A DNA stretch of 54,183 nucleotides from Bacilli bacterium (GCA_028708945.1 JAQVXV010000002.1:1-54183), one strand, 5' to 3'; shown: positions 16,158-25,145, counted from the stretch's first letter. A program made the numbers and translations. Notes: generated from the sequence alone by a model not told the origin.

Positions 16158-17889
16158 ATGAATTTGAAGATTCGGAATTATATAAACTGCTATATACTTT
16201 TGAAGTCTTAAGCAACTTCTTATGAGTTCCTGATGCTGCTAAAACTCCTTTTTCAATAACATTTATAATATCGGCATCAACAATAGTCGATAGACGATGG
16301 GCGACAATTATTACTGTATGATCTTTAACCAAATCATTAATTGTCTTTTTAATATATTCTTGTGATTCATTATCAAGTGCTGAAGTTGCTTCATCAAATA
16401 AGATAACTTTAGTGTTTAAAAGAAGTGTTCTTGCAATTGCAACTCTTTGTTTTTGCCCGCCTGATAAATTTACTCCACCTTCACCAATAATTGTATTATA
16501 ACCGTTTGGCAAACTCATTATATAATCATCAATGTAACTTCTTTTGCATACATCTCTTACTTCTTCTAAGGTAACATCTTCTTTTACTAATTTAAAATTA
16601 TCAAAAATACTTAAATTAAATAAAAATGGAGCTTGCCTTATGATTGAGATATTTTCTCTTAATGATTTTTCTTTCAAATCATTTATATTGATCCCGTCAA
16701 TTAAAATTTTTCCTTCAGTTACATCAAAATATCTAAGAAGTAGATTAAAGATGGTTGATTTACCATTACCACTTCTTCCAACGATTGCGATTTTTTTATT
16801 TGGTTCAATTTTTAAATTTAAACCTTTTAAGGTGAATTCCTCTTCTTCACTATATTTAAATCTTACATCTTGAAATTCAACAACACCTGGATTATTAGAT
16901 AATTCTATATTTCCAAATTGTTCATCTTCATATAGTCGATTATTTAATAATTCATCGATTCTTTTTAAAGAAACAGTTACTTTATTATAACTAACTCCAA
17001 AATCACTGATGCCTTCTACAACATCATCGATTCTCCATATATACATTTCCATCATTGTAAATAAAGTAAAACTTATTTTACCAACGTAGTAATAGTATCC
17101 ACAAGTTAATAAGATAAAAAATTGTAGCGCGAAATAAACAAAATTATTTGAGCAATAATACATTATAGAATTTTTCCCAATCGTACGATTGTGTAAAAAT
17201 AGCTTATTCAATGTTTTAAAAATTTTCTCCTCAATGTTTTTCTTTATTCCGAGTGCTTTTATTTCTCTTATACCTGTTATATTTTCAGTAGCCTCTTTAA
17301 CATATAAATCAGATTCTTTCTTTATTTCTTCTTGTGTTTTCTTTATTTTAGGAAAGTACTTTGTCGAAATAAACCCCATTACAACTGCAAAGACTAAAAT
17401 CTCTACAAATAATAATAAAGATATTTTAAACGCTATTACAAATACAACAACTACTACTAAAGACTTACAAACCATTTTAATTAAATTAGCAAGTAATTCC
17501 ATTACTCTGTCTGGATCTGTATAAAGTCTATTTATATATTCGCCAACCCCCATATCCTCAAATGCTTTTGCTGGTAGTGAATCTATCTTTTTGTATAAAT
17601 CTTTACTTACACCATTATAAAATTTAGTTTCTAAATAAACATATAGATATTCTCTTGGATATTGTAATATTGAATATAATGCTATATAAAAACTTTCCCA
17701 AATTACTAAGTATAAAACAAAATTTTCAAAGTTTTTATTTATTAGATTCTCTAAAGCAATTCCCCAGAAAAAAGCACTTAATAATGTGGGTAAATAAGTT
17801 GTTAAAACTAAAAAGATATATAGTCCTAATCTGATTTTTTCATCTTTTAAATAATGCCACAAGACTTTAAAACTACTAAATTTTTTCAT
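16156..17889 (-). CDS. ABC-type exporter (fused membrane and ATPase domains)
   Basis: 577 aa half-transporter: six helices in residues about 20-300, then an ATPase domain with Walker A GRSGNGKST, Q-loop IIRQAPFLF, signature NLSGGQKQR, Walker B VILFDEATSALD and the H-loop AHRLST. All catalytic residues are present, so it can act as a homodimer. No peptidase C39 domain. Candidate substrates: drugs, lipids or peptides. AGGAGG lies upstream of ATG 17889. A short upstream reading frame, a terminator and a promoter precede it (see those entries), pointing to attenuation control. Confidence 0.93.
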   Translation of the reverse strand: MKKFSSFKVLWHYLKDEKIRLGLYIFLVLTTYLPTLLSAFFWGIALENLINKNFENFVLYLVIWESFYIALYSILQYPREYLYVYLETKFYNGVSKDLYKKIDSLPAKAFEDMGVGEYINRLYTDPDRVMELLANLIKMVCKSLVVVVVFVIAFKISLLLFVEILVFAVVMGFISTKYFPKIKKTQEEIKKESDLYVKEATENITGIREIKALGIKKNIEEKIFKTLNKLFLHNRTIGKNSIMYYCSNNFVYFALQFFILLTCGYYYYVGKISFTLFTMMEMYIWRIDDVVEGISDFGVSYNKVTVSLKRIDELLNNRLYEDEQFGNIELSNNPGVVEFQDVRFKYSEEEEFTLKGLNLKIEPNKKIAIVGRSGNGKSTIFNLLLRYFDVTEGKILIDGININDLKEKSLRENISIIRQAPFLFNLSIFDNFKLVKEDVTLEEVRDVCKRSYIDDYIMSLPNGYNTIIGEGGVNLSGGQKQRVAIARTLLLNTKVILFDEATSALDNESQEYIKKTINDLVKDHTVIIVAHRLSTIVDADIINVIEKGVLAASGTHKKLLKTSKVYSSLYNSESSNS

Positions 17890-17905
17890 AATATTCCTCC
17901 TGACT

Positions 17906-17937
17906 AAAAAACTACTATTACAAATAATAGTAGTTTT
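17906..17937 (-). terminator. Attenuator terminator before the ABC exporter
   Basis: Perfect 13-bp hairpin (arms 17925-17937 and 17908-17920, loop TTTG) with a T-run on the minus strand, between the leader peptide stop and the ABC gene SD. Eight bases of the 3' arm (TAATAGTA) also occur inside the leader reading frame at 17988-17995, giving a competing partner for the 5' arm. Confidence 0.85.
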
Positions 17938-17958
17938 AACAGAACAATTAATTAATCG

Positions 17959-18027
17959 TTAAAATAAGCGAGAATAGGTTTTCCCGTTACTATTATTTAT
18001 AATTTTTGAATTCATTAAATTTACCAT
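17959..18027 (-). CDS. 22-aa leader peptide upstream of the ABC exporter
   Basis: ATG 18027 follows an excellent ribosome site (AAGGAAGGAGTG) and encodes MVNLMNSKIINN then SNGKTYSRLF, ending TAA at 17959. It sits between a SigA-type promoter and a strong terminator, directly ahead of the ABC gene. The layout equals ribosome-mediated attenuators such as bmrB before bmrCD in Bacillus subtilis. Codons Ile-Asn-Asn-Ser contain the sequence able to pair with the terminator's 5' arm. Alternatively it could be a secreted peptide exported by the ABC protein, but it has no obvious leader or modification motif. Confidence 0.7.
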   Translation of the reverse strand: MVNLMNSKIINNSNGKTYSRLF

Positions 18028-18059
18028 ATTCTCACTCCTTCCTTTTCAAATTCCTCTTT

Positions 18060-18088
18060 AATTTAACACAATAGAATCAACATGTCAA
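18060..18088 (-). promoter_or_regulatory. Promoter of the leader peptide/ABC transcript
   Basis: Minus-strand TTGACA at 18088-18083, 17-base spacer, TAAATT at 18065-18060. Confidence 0.7.
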
Positions 18089-18204
18089 TGATATTTGTTT
18101 TTTTTATTAAACTCTGAATGGATTATATGATTTTCACCTTCTAATTTTATTATATTTGTTATTACATTAAAATCCGATTGAATATTTAAACGATTCTATT
18201 AAAT

Positions 18205-18238
18205 AAAAAATCCACGTAATTATTTCATATGTGGACTT
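18205..18238 (-). terminator. Terminator of the pilin-LamG gene
   Basis: Stem GTCCAC / GTGGA with a long AT loop followed by TTTTTT on the minus strand, overlapping the stop codon region. Confidence 0.55.
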
Positions 18239-20175
18239 TCTGATGCATAATTTATGTTTATTTCATTTTCAGATAATGCTCTTTTATATATTTTAACATC
18301 ATCAATAAATCCTTTAAAAGAATTTCCTTTAAAAGTTGAAGATTTCTGTCCAATAGCTAGGTATGGTGAGCCATTATATGTAATACTACCAGAATAATTG
18401 TGTTTTCCAACTACTTTACCGTCAACATATCCGGTAACTACATTCCCATCATAAGTTAATGCAATATGATGCCAAACATCATTTTGTATAGTACCTGCTG
18501 TAAAGGATCTATCTGTACCATTTATATTTAATCTAAATATGGCTTTATTATTCTGTGTTGCTATACCATATGCATAATAAGGCGCTAACCAAGAACTCGT
18601 TAAACTATAAGGCATACTTATAACATCTTGTAAAGTTGTATTATTTGTCTTTATCCATCCCATTACAGTTATTTTTGGAGAATGAAAATCACTTTGTTCA
18701 TTAGATACTAAATCATAACGAATCCAATCAACTTCAAAATATTCTCCTATTCCAAGACCAGTAGTCGAACTTACCCATCCGCCATAACTGCTATCTGCTG
18801 TCATATAAAAGGATACATCTTGCCAATTTAAAGATTTTTTTACTACAACTGCTGGCCAGTTTCCTTGTAAAGAAGGATTATATACCCCAAATCTTTGTGT
18901 TCCAACACTAGTTTCATTTCTTACCCTCATTGTAACTCTATATACTCTGCCATTAAGTAATTTTTCTCCGCCACCACCAAATGAAGCAGAATGTCCAGTC
19001 TCACCATGTGTAAGCCTTAAAATACCTCCACTCATTATTTGTAAATTCCACCTTGGCTCAAATCGATAACCATCATAATTAGTATCGAATTCACTATTTG
19101 GGCGCACATTATATTCTTCTATTTTAGTAAAGTCTATAATATTATTTCCATCGAATTCGTAATGTCCATTGTTTGTTTCAACCCATCTAGGAGTTTCATT
19201 TAACGACAATTCAGCATTATTTAAATTACCAGAATAGTCCCTTACAATACCTCTACGTATACTTGGAGTATATGGTGTAGGATAAGGTTTTATTTCTAGC
19301 TGCCAATTTTTATAATATATCTTGTGATTTAAAATATTTATATCAATTGGACATAAAGAATCACTTGCAAGGGGATTAATCATATCTGGTCTAACTCCTG
19401 CAGTCATACTTATTTTTTCCCAATTATTTACATTAGTATATCTCGAAGGTTTAGAAGAAAGATAATCACGACCTGCATCATTACCAGTATAACCTCCACC
19501 TGTTACATTTGCATCCCATGAAATATTATGAGGTGAGTCTGCTAAAATATCCATAGATAATGTATATTTTTTTCCTGGATCTACAGATATATTAGGAACT
19601 CGTATACCTTCCCATCCATATAAATAGTTTAAAGGTTTTATAAAATATTTTGAAATGTCATCTTCACCTGCAATAGTACTTCTACTAGTATCAACAGACA
19701 TATTAAATTTAGTTCCTTGAAATAAATTCTCTGTGGGTTCCTCAAAATTATTAAATTTATAGTTTGCTATTAATCCATCAGTTTCGTTATTTATAATATT
19801 ACTTTGATCTCCACATTTTACATGTGGGGTATAATCATATTTATCACTTTCTATCTTTGTTACTATTACATATCCATTACAATTATTGTTTCTATCACTT
19901 TGATCTTTTATTTCTTCCATTAATCCTGAATTAAGTAATTCATTTATAGTTATTTCTAAAGTATCTCCTATATTAGACGGCATCTTATCTTCATTAATTA
20001 CTAAATATGTTGATGCTGCTTTTACCACCGCTTTATTATTTAAAATATGTGCATTGATTCTGCTACTATCTATAGCATCTAATATTCTAGGAGTTGCTAT
20101 TAAAGCGATTATTGCTAAAATTACGATTACTGCTAATAACTCAATTAATGTAAAACCTTTTTTATCATTCTTCAT
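18220..20175 (-). CDS. Prepilin-anchored surface protein with jelly-roll and LamG domains
   Basis: 651 aa. N-terminus MKNDKKG then FTLIELLAVIVILAI: prepilin leader, cleavage after Gly7. Pilin domain to about 125, closed by a Cys pair (NCNGYVIVTK, then HVKCGD). Next come two CBM-like beta-sandwich segments (about 145-300 and 350-490, with WDANVTGG and SFGGGGEKLLNG) and a C-terminal LamG/concanavalin domain (about 500-645: MGWIKTNNT, WHHIALTYDGN, GFIDDVKIYKRALSENEI). Role: probably a carbohydrate or matrix adhesin displayed on a pilus-like fibre or membrane. Normal pilins are about 120-180 aa. No pilus motor genes are in the window. The closest relative here is the gene at 44.6 kb. Confidence 0.85.
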   Translation of the reverse strand: MKNDKKGFTLIELLAVIVILAIIALIATPRILDAIDSSRINAHILNNKAVVKAASTYLVINEDKMPSNIGDTLEITINELLNSGLMEEIKDQSDRNNNCNGYVIVTKIESDKYDYTPHVKCGDQSNIINNETDGLIANYKFNNFEEPTENLFQGTKFNMSVDTSRSTIAGEDDISKYFIKPLNYLYGWEGIRVPNISVDPGKKYTLSMDILADSPHNISWDANVTGGGYTGNDAGRDYLSSKPSRYTNVNNWEKISMTAGVRPDMINPLASDSLCPIDINILNHKIYYKNWQLEIKPYPTPYTPSIRRGIVRDYSGNLNNAELSLNETPRWVETNNGHYEFDGNNIIDFTKIEEYNVRPNSEFDTNYDGYRFEPRWNLQIMSGGILRLTHGETGHSASFGGGGEKLLNGRVYRVTMRVRNETSVGTQRFGVYNPSLQGNWPAVVVKKSLNWQDVSFYMTADSSYGGWVSSTTGLGIGEYFEVDWIRYDLVSNEQSDFHSPKITVMGWIKTNNTTLQDVISMPYSLTSSWLAPYYAYGIATQNNKAIFRLNINGTDRSFTAGTIQNDVWHHIALTYDGNVVTGYVDGKVVGKHNYSGSITYNGSPYLAIGQKSSTFKGNSFKGFIDDVKIYKRALSENEININYASESPHMK

Positions 20176-20234
20176 AAATTATTACCAACCTATTCTACGT
20201 GTAATTATAGCAAAATTAGCACTTTTAGACAACC

Positions 20235-21500
20235 CTATAAACCATCAATATCTCTTTTATGCAACTTTATAATTGCATAGATATTTATAATTGCAAGTAA
20301 ACCAATTGCAATATCAACTAAAGCCCACAAAAAAGTACTAGAAACAACACTACCTAAAAATAAAATAACAATTGTTAAAATTTTGAATAATTTTATATTT
20401 TTAACATTTCCTTTTAAAAATTTTAAACTAGCTTCTCCGTAATAGTAACCAGTAATAATACTTGAAATGGCAAATAGAATAATGATAATTAAAAGCATTA
20501 CACTGCCAAATTCACCTAAGTGATAGTAAAAAGCATACTTAGTAATTTCAATACCATTAGGATCCATTATATTTAATAAGCTATAATCACTTAAAATAAC
20601 GACTAATGATGATAATGTCCCAAAGATTAAAGTATCAATTAAAACTCCAAAAGATTGAATATATCCTTGTGATTTTGGATTATTTGTATCACTAACACCC
20701 GCACTTATTGCCCCTGTACCAATTCCTGCTTCATTAGAAAATATCCCTCTTTGCATTCCTATAATCATTATTCCAACACCGGCACTTTTAAAATTGAAAG
20801 CTTCTTTAAATATTGTTAAAAAAGCGGATGGTAATAAATCAATGTTTTTTATTAAAATTATTAAACAAACTATAAAATAAATCATTCCCATAAAAGGAAC
20901 AAGGTAATTTACAACTTTAGCAATACCCTTTATACCTTTTAAGATTACCAAAGATATTACTACTGAAATAATAATGCCAATTACATAAGGTTTTATATTT
21001 ATGATATCGACAATTCCTTTAGTAATAGTATTACTTTGAATAGGCATAAATCCTAATATAAAGGTAAAAAGCATTATAATTGAAAAAAGAGTGGCTAAAA
21101 AATTGTTTGATAATCCTTTTTTTATATAATAAGAAGGACCGCTAACATAGATTCTACCACAATCTTTTTCACGATATATAACTCCTAATACACTTTCAAT
21201 AAATGTATTAGCAGATCCAAATATCCCAGATAACCACATCCAAAAAATAGTTCCTACTCCACCAATATAAATTGCCAAAGCAACACCAGTAATAGATCCT
21301 ACTCCAATTCTAGCTGCTAAATTTATCATTAAAGTTTGAAAGGGATTAATAGAGTCTTTAGAACCTTTTTCGCTTAAATATTTTTTTATTTTAAAAAGAT
21401 TAAATTGTTTAAATTTTATTTTAAATGAAAGATATATACCACTTATAATTATTAATAAAGTAACTATTATCCATAATCTATCATTTATAATTTCTAACAT
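20235..21500 (-). CDS. AGCS-family sodium:alanine/glycine symporter
   Basis: 421 aa with about eleven helices. Family motifs: INLAARIGVGSITGVALAIY near the N-terminus, FWMWLSGIFGSANTFIE, GPSYYIKKGL, and GIFSNEAGIGTGAISAG in the middle. It takes up small neutral amino acids with Na+ (family knowledge). GGTG stands before ATG 21500. The Na+ dependence would fit a Na+ gradient made by Rnf, but the ion used by Rnf is not shown here. Confidence 0.93.
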   Translation of the reverse strand: MLEIINDRLWIIVTLLIIISGIYLSFKIKFKQFNLFKIKKYLSEKGSKDSINPFQTLMINLAARIGVGSITGVALAIYIGGVGTIFWMWLSGIFGSANTFIESVLGVIYREKDCGRIYVSGPSYYIKKGLSNNFLATLFSIIMLFTFILGFMPIQSNTITKGIVDIINIKPYVIGIIISVVISLVILKGIKGIAKVVNYLVPFMGMIYFIVCLIILIKNIDLLPSAFLTIFKEAFNFKSAGVGIMIIGMQRGIFSNEAGIGTGAISAGVSDTNNPKSQGYIQSFGVLIDTLIFGTLSSLVVILSDYSLLNIMDPNGIEITKYAFYYHLGEFGSVMLLIIIILFAISSIITGYYYGEASLKFLKGNVKNIKLFKILTIVILFLGSVVSSTFLWALVDIAIGLLAIINIYAIIKLHKRDIDGL

Positions 21501-21532
21501 ATAATCACCATTTAATTATATGTTGCGTTAAT

Positions 21533-21556
21533 AAAAAAAAACTAAATATTAGTTTT
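21533..21556 (-). terminator. Terminator of the DUF368 gene
   Basis: AAAACTAA / TTAGTTTT stem with a T-run, overlapping the 3' end of the gene on the minus strand. Confidence 0.6.
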
Positions 21557-22346
21557 TCTCTAGTCTTCCAAAGAAACTTGATAATAAGAATCCCATTATC
21601 ATAAACACTATTGCTATTAAAGATTGTATATTAAATCCTAAGTTACAACTTTCATTTAAGACACTAGGGACTATTGATAAGAATAGTCCAAAGATAATTG
21701 AAAATGTAATTGTGTAGTATTTTTTAATCAATTTGTTTATAACTACTGATATTAAAAGTGCTCCAATAACTAATCCAAATCCTGCTGGTATTAATATTTG
21801 AAAGTTTAAATTAGCAATAGATTCAACATATAGTTCATATAGTCCAAAAGCCGATAAGATAACTGCACTATCGATACCAGGAATTATAGTTGAACATGCT
21901 ACTGTAAAACCTAATAAAACAGATTGAAAAATATTAGGACTACTAATAGTAGGAAATAAATCACTATTAAAAACAAATAAAATTATTCCTAAAACAAAGA
22001 ATGTTAAAATTAAAAAATAATACTTATTATCAAATCCATTTTTTTTAACTTCTTTATAGAAAAAAGGAATTGTTCCTATCACTAGTCCTAAGAAAGTAAA
22101 TCTAGTATACATTTCAAAGTTATTTAATAAATAGTCGACTAATTTACTAAATGCTAATATTCCGACTCCAAAACCTAATAATAAAGGAACTAAGAATATG
22201 ATATTTTTTTTCATATTTTTTAATATAGTAGCAATTGCTTCAATTGTCTTTTCATAAAGACCAAAAATAACAAGCATTACACTACCACTTAAACCAGGAG
22301 AAATTCCCCCTATTCCGACTAAAATTCCTTTTAAAAATCTTTCCAT
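21549..22346 (-). CDS. DUF368 family membrane protein (PopT-like)
   Basis: 265 aa from ATG 22346, preferred over an upstream GTG because AGGTG lies seven bases before it. About eight helices. N-terminal GISPGLSGSVMLVIFGLYE and the internally repeated GIDSAVILSAFGLYELY are the paired family motifs. DUF368 (PopT) proteins recycle undecaprenyl phosphate across the membrane for wall and glycan synthesis (family knowledge). Length normal. Fits with Ddl as evidence for a peptidoglycan wall. Confidence 0.9.
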   Translation of the reverse strand: MERFLKGILVGIGGISPGLSGSVMLVIFGLYEKTIEAIATILKNMKKNIIFLVPLLLGFGVGILAFSKLVDYLLNNFEMYTRFTFLGLVIGTIPFFYKEVKKNGFDNKYYFLILTFFVLGIILFVFNSDLFPTISSPNIFQSVLLGFTVACSTIIPGIDSAVILSAFGLYELYVESIANLNFQILIPAGFGLVIGALLISVVINKLIKKYYTITFSIIFGLFLSIVPSVLNESCNLGFNIQSLIAIVFMIMGFLLSSFFGRLEKN

Positions 22347-22485
22347 GCAAATCACCTAAATACAATTATACAAGAAAATCATCTAATATTGTATAAATAA
22401 ATTCAAATATCTGATTTTTTTTAGTTATACCTTATTACATTGTAATTTTAAGCATTAATATAATAATAACAAAGGGGGTGTCTTT

Positions 22486-22710
22486 ATGTTCCAATGTGAA
22501 AGTAGATTTCTATCGTCCATTTTGTTATTTTACCTTGGATTCTTACTGTTAGGATCTCTTTTAGGTTTAGTAATTGGATTATTAATTGGATACGTTATTG
22601 TATCAATTATTATTGGTTTTTTTATTGGTTTAGCAGTAGCAATCATTGTCAATGCTATTGTGCTAGTTATAATCAATAAATTTTGTTATAAACCACATGA
22701 TTGTAGATAA
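22486..22710 (+). CDS. Small two-helix membrane protein, unknown
   Basis: 74 aa; AAGGGGGTG ribosome site before ATG 22486. Residues 9-35 and 38-66 are strongly hydrophobic with GLxxG-type packing (LGSLLGLVIGLLIG), flanked by short Cys-containing ends (FQCES at the N-terminus, KFCYKPHDCR at the C-terminus). No family recognised. Same strand and similar GGGGGTG SD as the following Cys-repeat gene, so probably expressed under the same conditions. Confidence 0.65.
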   Translation: MFQCESRFLSSILLFYLGFLLLGSLLGLVIGLLIGYVIVSIIIGFFIGLAVAIIVNAIVLVIINKFCYKPHDCR

Positions 22711-22788
22711 TCTTATAAATACGTATTTTAGAGGCATTTACTGTTTAATTTAAAATAATCTGGAATACAATATGCTAGGGGGTGTTTT

Positions 22789-23040
22789 ATGTCAAAAGGA
22801 AAAGATAAAAAAGATAGTTGTGTAACAATTAATGTGTATGCAAATTGCGATAATGAACGTTATCCTAAGGTAGAAAATTATAAAGATAAAAATAAAAATT
22901 GTGTAACAATCAATGTGTATGCGAAATGTGATAGCGATTGTCCTGCTAGAGAAGTAGAACTACAAGAAGATGTATTTAAAGATTTTAATGAAGAAAATAA
23001 CTGTGTATCAATAAATGTCTTTGCAAGATGTGAAGACTAA
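22789..23040 (+). CDS. Small protein with three CVTINVYAxCD repeats
   Basis: 83 aa; TAGGGGGTG before ATG 22789. Three near-identical blocks, SCVTINVYANCD (residues about 10-21), NCVTINVYAKCD (about 40-51) and NCVSINVFARCE (about 71-82), separated by charged linkers. Each is a short beta strand bracketed by two Cys. No signal peptide. The unit could form stacked strands linked by disulfides, as in self-assembling coat proteins. Neighbours are SpoIID- and LysM-type proteins also lacking signal peptides, so a spore-coat role is possible but unproven. No family recognised. Confidence 0.7.
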   Translation: MSKGKDKKDSCVTINVYANCDNERYPKVENYKDKNKNCVTINVYAKCDSDCPAREVELQEDVFKDFNEENNCVSINVFARCED

Positions 23041-23082
23041 CTTTATTACAAAACCTTCTTAAAAACATGTACAAATATATAA

Positions 23083-23112
23083 AAAATGGAATCATTAGAT
23101 TCTGTTTTTTAT
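23083..23112 (+). terminator. Bidirectional terminator between convergent genes
   Basis: GGAATC-ATTA-GATTCT hairpin with T-run on the plus strand and A/T-run on the other side; it serves the Cys-repeat gene and possibly the SpoIID-like gene. Confidence 0.6.
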
Positions 23113-23129
23113 TATGAAAAAACTCAAGA

Positions 23130-24323
23130 TTATAAACCTTGTAGCATTTTATTAACAGCAACATAAATATAAGATATTCTATACCATGTTGAAATATCAA
23201 CAATTCCAGTTACTGGAATTCCAAATACTTCTTGGAAAGTTTCAACACTTCTTTTTGTACTCACTTGATACCTGCCATCTACTGGATTAATTTTAGGAAT
23301 TTTAGGATAACTACCACTTATAGTATTAAGCATCTGTTGAATTTGCATTATTGGTTCTCCACATACTCCTTCTCTTAGATTAAATCCAGGAAAAGAACTT
23401 GGAAGTCCTTCTATATTAGGGGCTGTTCTAAGTGTTAAAGTACTTGGATAATAATACCTTAATATTTGTAGAGCATTATATCCTTGATCTGCTAAACTCT
23501 TCGATCCCCATTGACTTAACCACCCAGGATTATTAGTTTTAATTCCATCGTTATATTGTGCTAAATAAGGATAGTCTCGATTTGGTAATTGAATATATTG
23601 ATTAGAGATTTCATCGACTACGTCTGATATTGATTGAAATATTGTACGATTAAAAACATAAGTATGATCATGACTTGGTAACGAAGTAACGCTAAAATTA
23701 TATCCTTGTGACCTATACCATTCAGTATAGATTCTGTTCATCGTAAAAGATATTATGGCATATACATTAGCCTTTATAGCTTCCTTAGGCCAAGTGCTAT
23801 AAATTTCTCCTGATGCTACATTTTTAATATAGTCATTAAAAGGTACATAATATTTTCTAGCACTTACATTAGCAGGTGTTCCATCTTGAACAATCACATA
23901 TTCAGGACTTAATGTTTCAGGGTATACTCTATCATTATTAGTATCATTCCACAATGAATGCGGTGGTACATCAATTACTTTAGTATCATTTTGACTAGCT
24001 TGTAAAACGACATTCCTAAAAGGTAGAAAAACTTTTTGTATTGATGTTTCATCTGGAAATATTTGTACACCATTAATAATAGTTGTTTCATAACCTTCTT
24101 TTACTACCTCTACTTGATAAATAGAATATGGCCTAACTTTGCTTTGTGGTTCTAGAGAGTACTGTTTTAAAGGCGCATCAAGTTCTATTTTTATAGTACT
24201 ACCACTATTGTTAGTCTTAAAACTTTCCGAGTAATTATCACCTCTCACAGTCACATCTGCAGCACTGATCGGTTTTTCATCATTTTCACCAAAGACACTT
24301 ACTATTAAATATCCTTTATCCAT
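23130..24323 (-). CDS. SpoIID-like amidase-enhancer domain plus peptidoglycan-binding domain
   Basis: 397 aa; GAGGTGTGAT precedes ATG 24323. Residues 1-95: carboxypeptidase-regulatory-like beta domain (PISAADVTVRG, GYETTIINGVQIF). Residues about 150-300: SpoIID/LytB-type region with YIKNVASGEIYSTWPKEAIKANVYA, similar to the family's E-x-x-x-W-P-x-E-A-L-K-A core. Residues about 318-395: PG_binding_1 domain (REGVCGEPIMQIQQMLN). No signal peptide, unusual for a wall protein. This agrees with mother-cell deposition in spore formers. Divergent from the LysM gene. Confidence 0.82.
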   Translation of the reverse strand: MDKGYLIVSVFGENDEKPISAADVTVRGDNYSESFKTNNSGSTIKIELDAPLKQYSLEPQSKVRPYSIYQVEVVKEGYETTIINGVQIFPDETSIQKVFLPFRNVVLQASQNDTKVIDVPPHSLWNDTNNDRVYPETLSPEYVIVQDGTPANVSARKYYVPFNDYIKNVASGEIYSTWPKEAIKANVYAIISFTMNRIYTEWYRSQGYNFSVTSLPSHDHTYVFNRTIFQSISDVVDEISNQYIQLPNRDYPYLAQYNDGIKTNNPGWLSQWGSKSLADQGYNALQILRYYYPSTLTLRTAPNIEGLPSSFPGFNLREGVCGEPIMQIQQMLNTISGSYPKIPKINPVDGRYQVSTKRSVETFQEVFGIPVTGIVDISTWYRISYIYVAVNKMLQGL

Positions 24324-24416
24324 ATATCACACCTCTATTACAATATATTCTCCTCTAGTAATAATGTCACAATTTTTGATCCTTAAAATATAATAGATAT
24401 AGAAAGGGAGATTCTT

Positions 24417-25124
24417 ATGGATGTTAATTCAATCCCTGTTTTAGAAAGACCCGTATTAAAGATTGGTAATCAAGGTGAATATGTTGTTTTTTTACAGACA
24501 GTATTACAACAATTAATGTTTTATTTTAATGATATAAATGGAGTTTTTGATAGTAATACACAACAAAGTGTTAAGTCATTTCAAACTAATAATAGATTAA
24601 CATCAGATGGTGTTGTTGGTAAAGATACATGGAGTGCTTTGATATATTTATATTCCCAATTACCTATTTGTGAAGAGAACTTTCATATTGTTCAAAGAGG
24701 AGATACTTTATGGAGTATTGCAAGAAAATACAATACAATTGTCGAGGAGATTATGATGGTTAATAATTTAACTAGTACTGCTCTTACCATCGGCCAAAGG
24801 CTCATTATTCCAGGTACTAAAACACCTGTAAATGATAACGTTTATATTGTTCAAAGAGGAGATACTTTATGGGCTATTGCGAATAGATTTAATACTTCTG
24901 TTGAAGAATTAAGAAATCTTAATAATCTTACTAGTAATGTTTTAAATGTCGGTCAAAGATTAATTATTCCAACAACAACTAATACTTATACTGTCCAAAG
25001 AGGGGATAGTTTATGGAGTATTGCAAATAGATTTAATACAACTGTCAGTGCATTAAGATCAATAAATAATCTTACTAGTGATATTCTTAGAATTAATCAA
25101 GTATTGATAATACCAAATAAATAA
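24417..25124 (+). CDS. Peptidoglycan-binding protein with PG_binding_1 and three LysM domains
   Basis: 235 aa; GAAAGGGAG before ATG 24417. Residues about 14-75 are a PG_binding_1 domain (GNQGEYVVFLQTVLQQ, SDGVVGKDTWSALI). Three LysM repeats follow (about 88-133, 142-186, 189-233), each with VQRGDTLWSIA-like starts and LNVGQRLIIP-like ends. No signal peptide and no catalytic domain, so it is a binding or scaffold protein, comparable to LysM spore-coat proteins such as SafA (family knowledge). Divergently arranged with the SpoIID-like gene, 93 bp apart. Confidence 0.9.
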   Translation: MDVNSIPVLERPVLKIGNQGEYVVFLQTVLQQLMFYFNDINGVFDSNTQQSVKSFQTNNRLTSDGVVGKDTWSALIYLYSQLPICEENFHIVQRGDTLWSIARKYNTIVEEIMMVNNLTSTALTIGQRLIIPGTKTPVNDNVYIVQRGDTLWAIANRFNTSVEELRNLNNLTSNVLNVGQRLIIPTTTNTYTVQRGDSLWSIANRFNTTVSALRSINNLTSDILRINQVLIIPNK

Positions 25125-25145
25125 AAAAGGCATAAGCCTTTTTTT
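25123..25145. terminator. Shared bidirectional terminator
   Basis: AAAAAAGGC-ATAA-GCCTTTTTT is symmetric and serves the LysM gene (plus) and the DUF2207 gene (minus). Confidence 0.85.

Noticed and set aside
17959..18027. Bacteriocin precursor exported by the ABC protein
   Set aside because: The ABC protein lacks a peptidase domain, the 22-aa frame has no double-Gly leader, and no modification enzyme is nearby; attenuation fits better.
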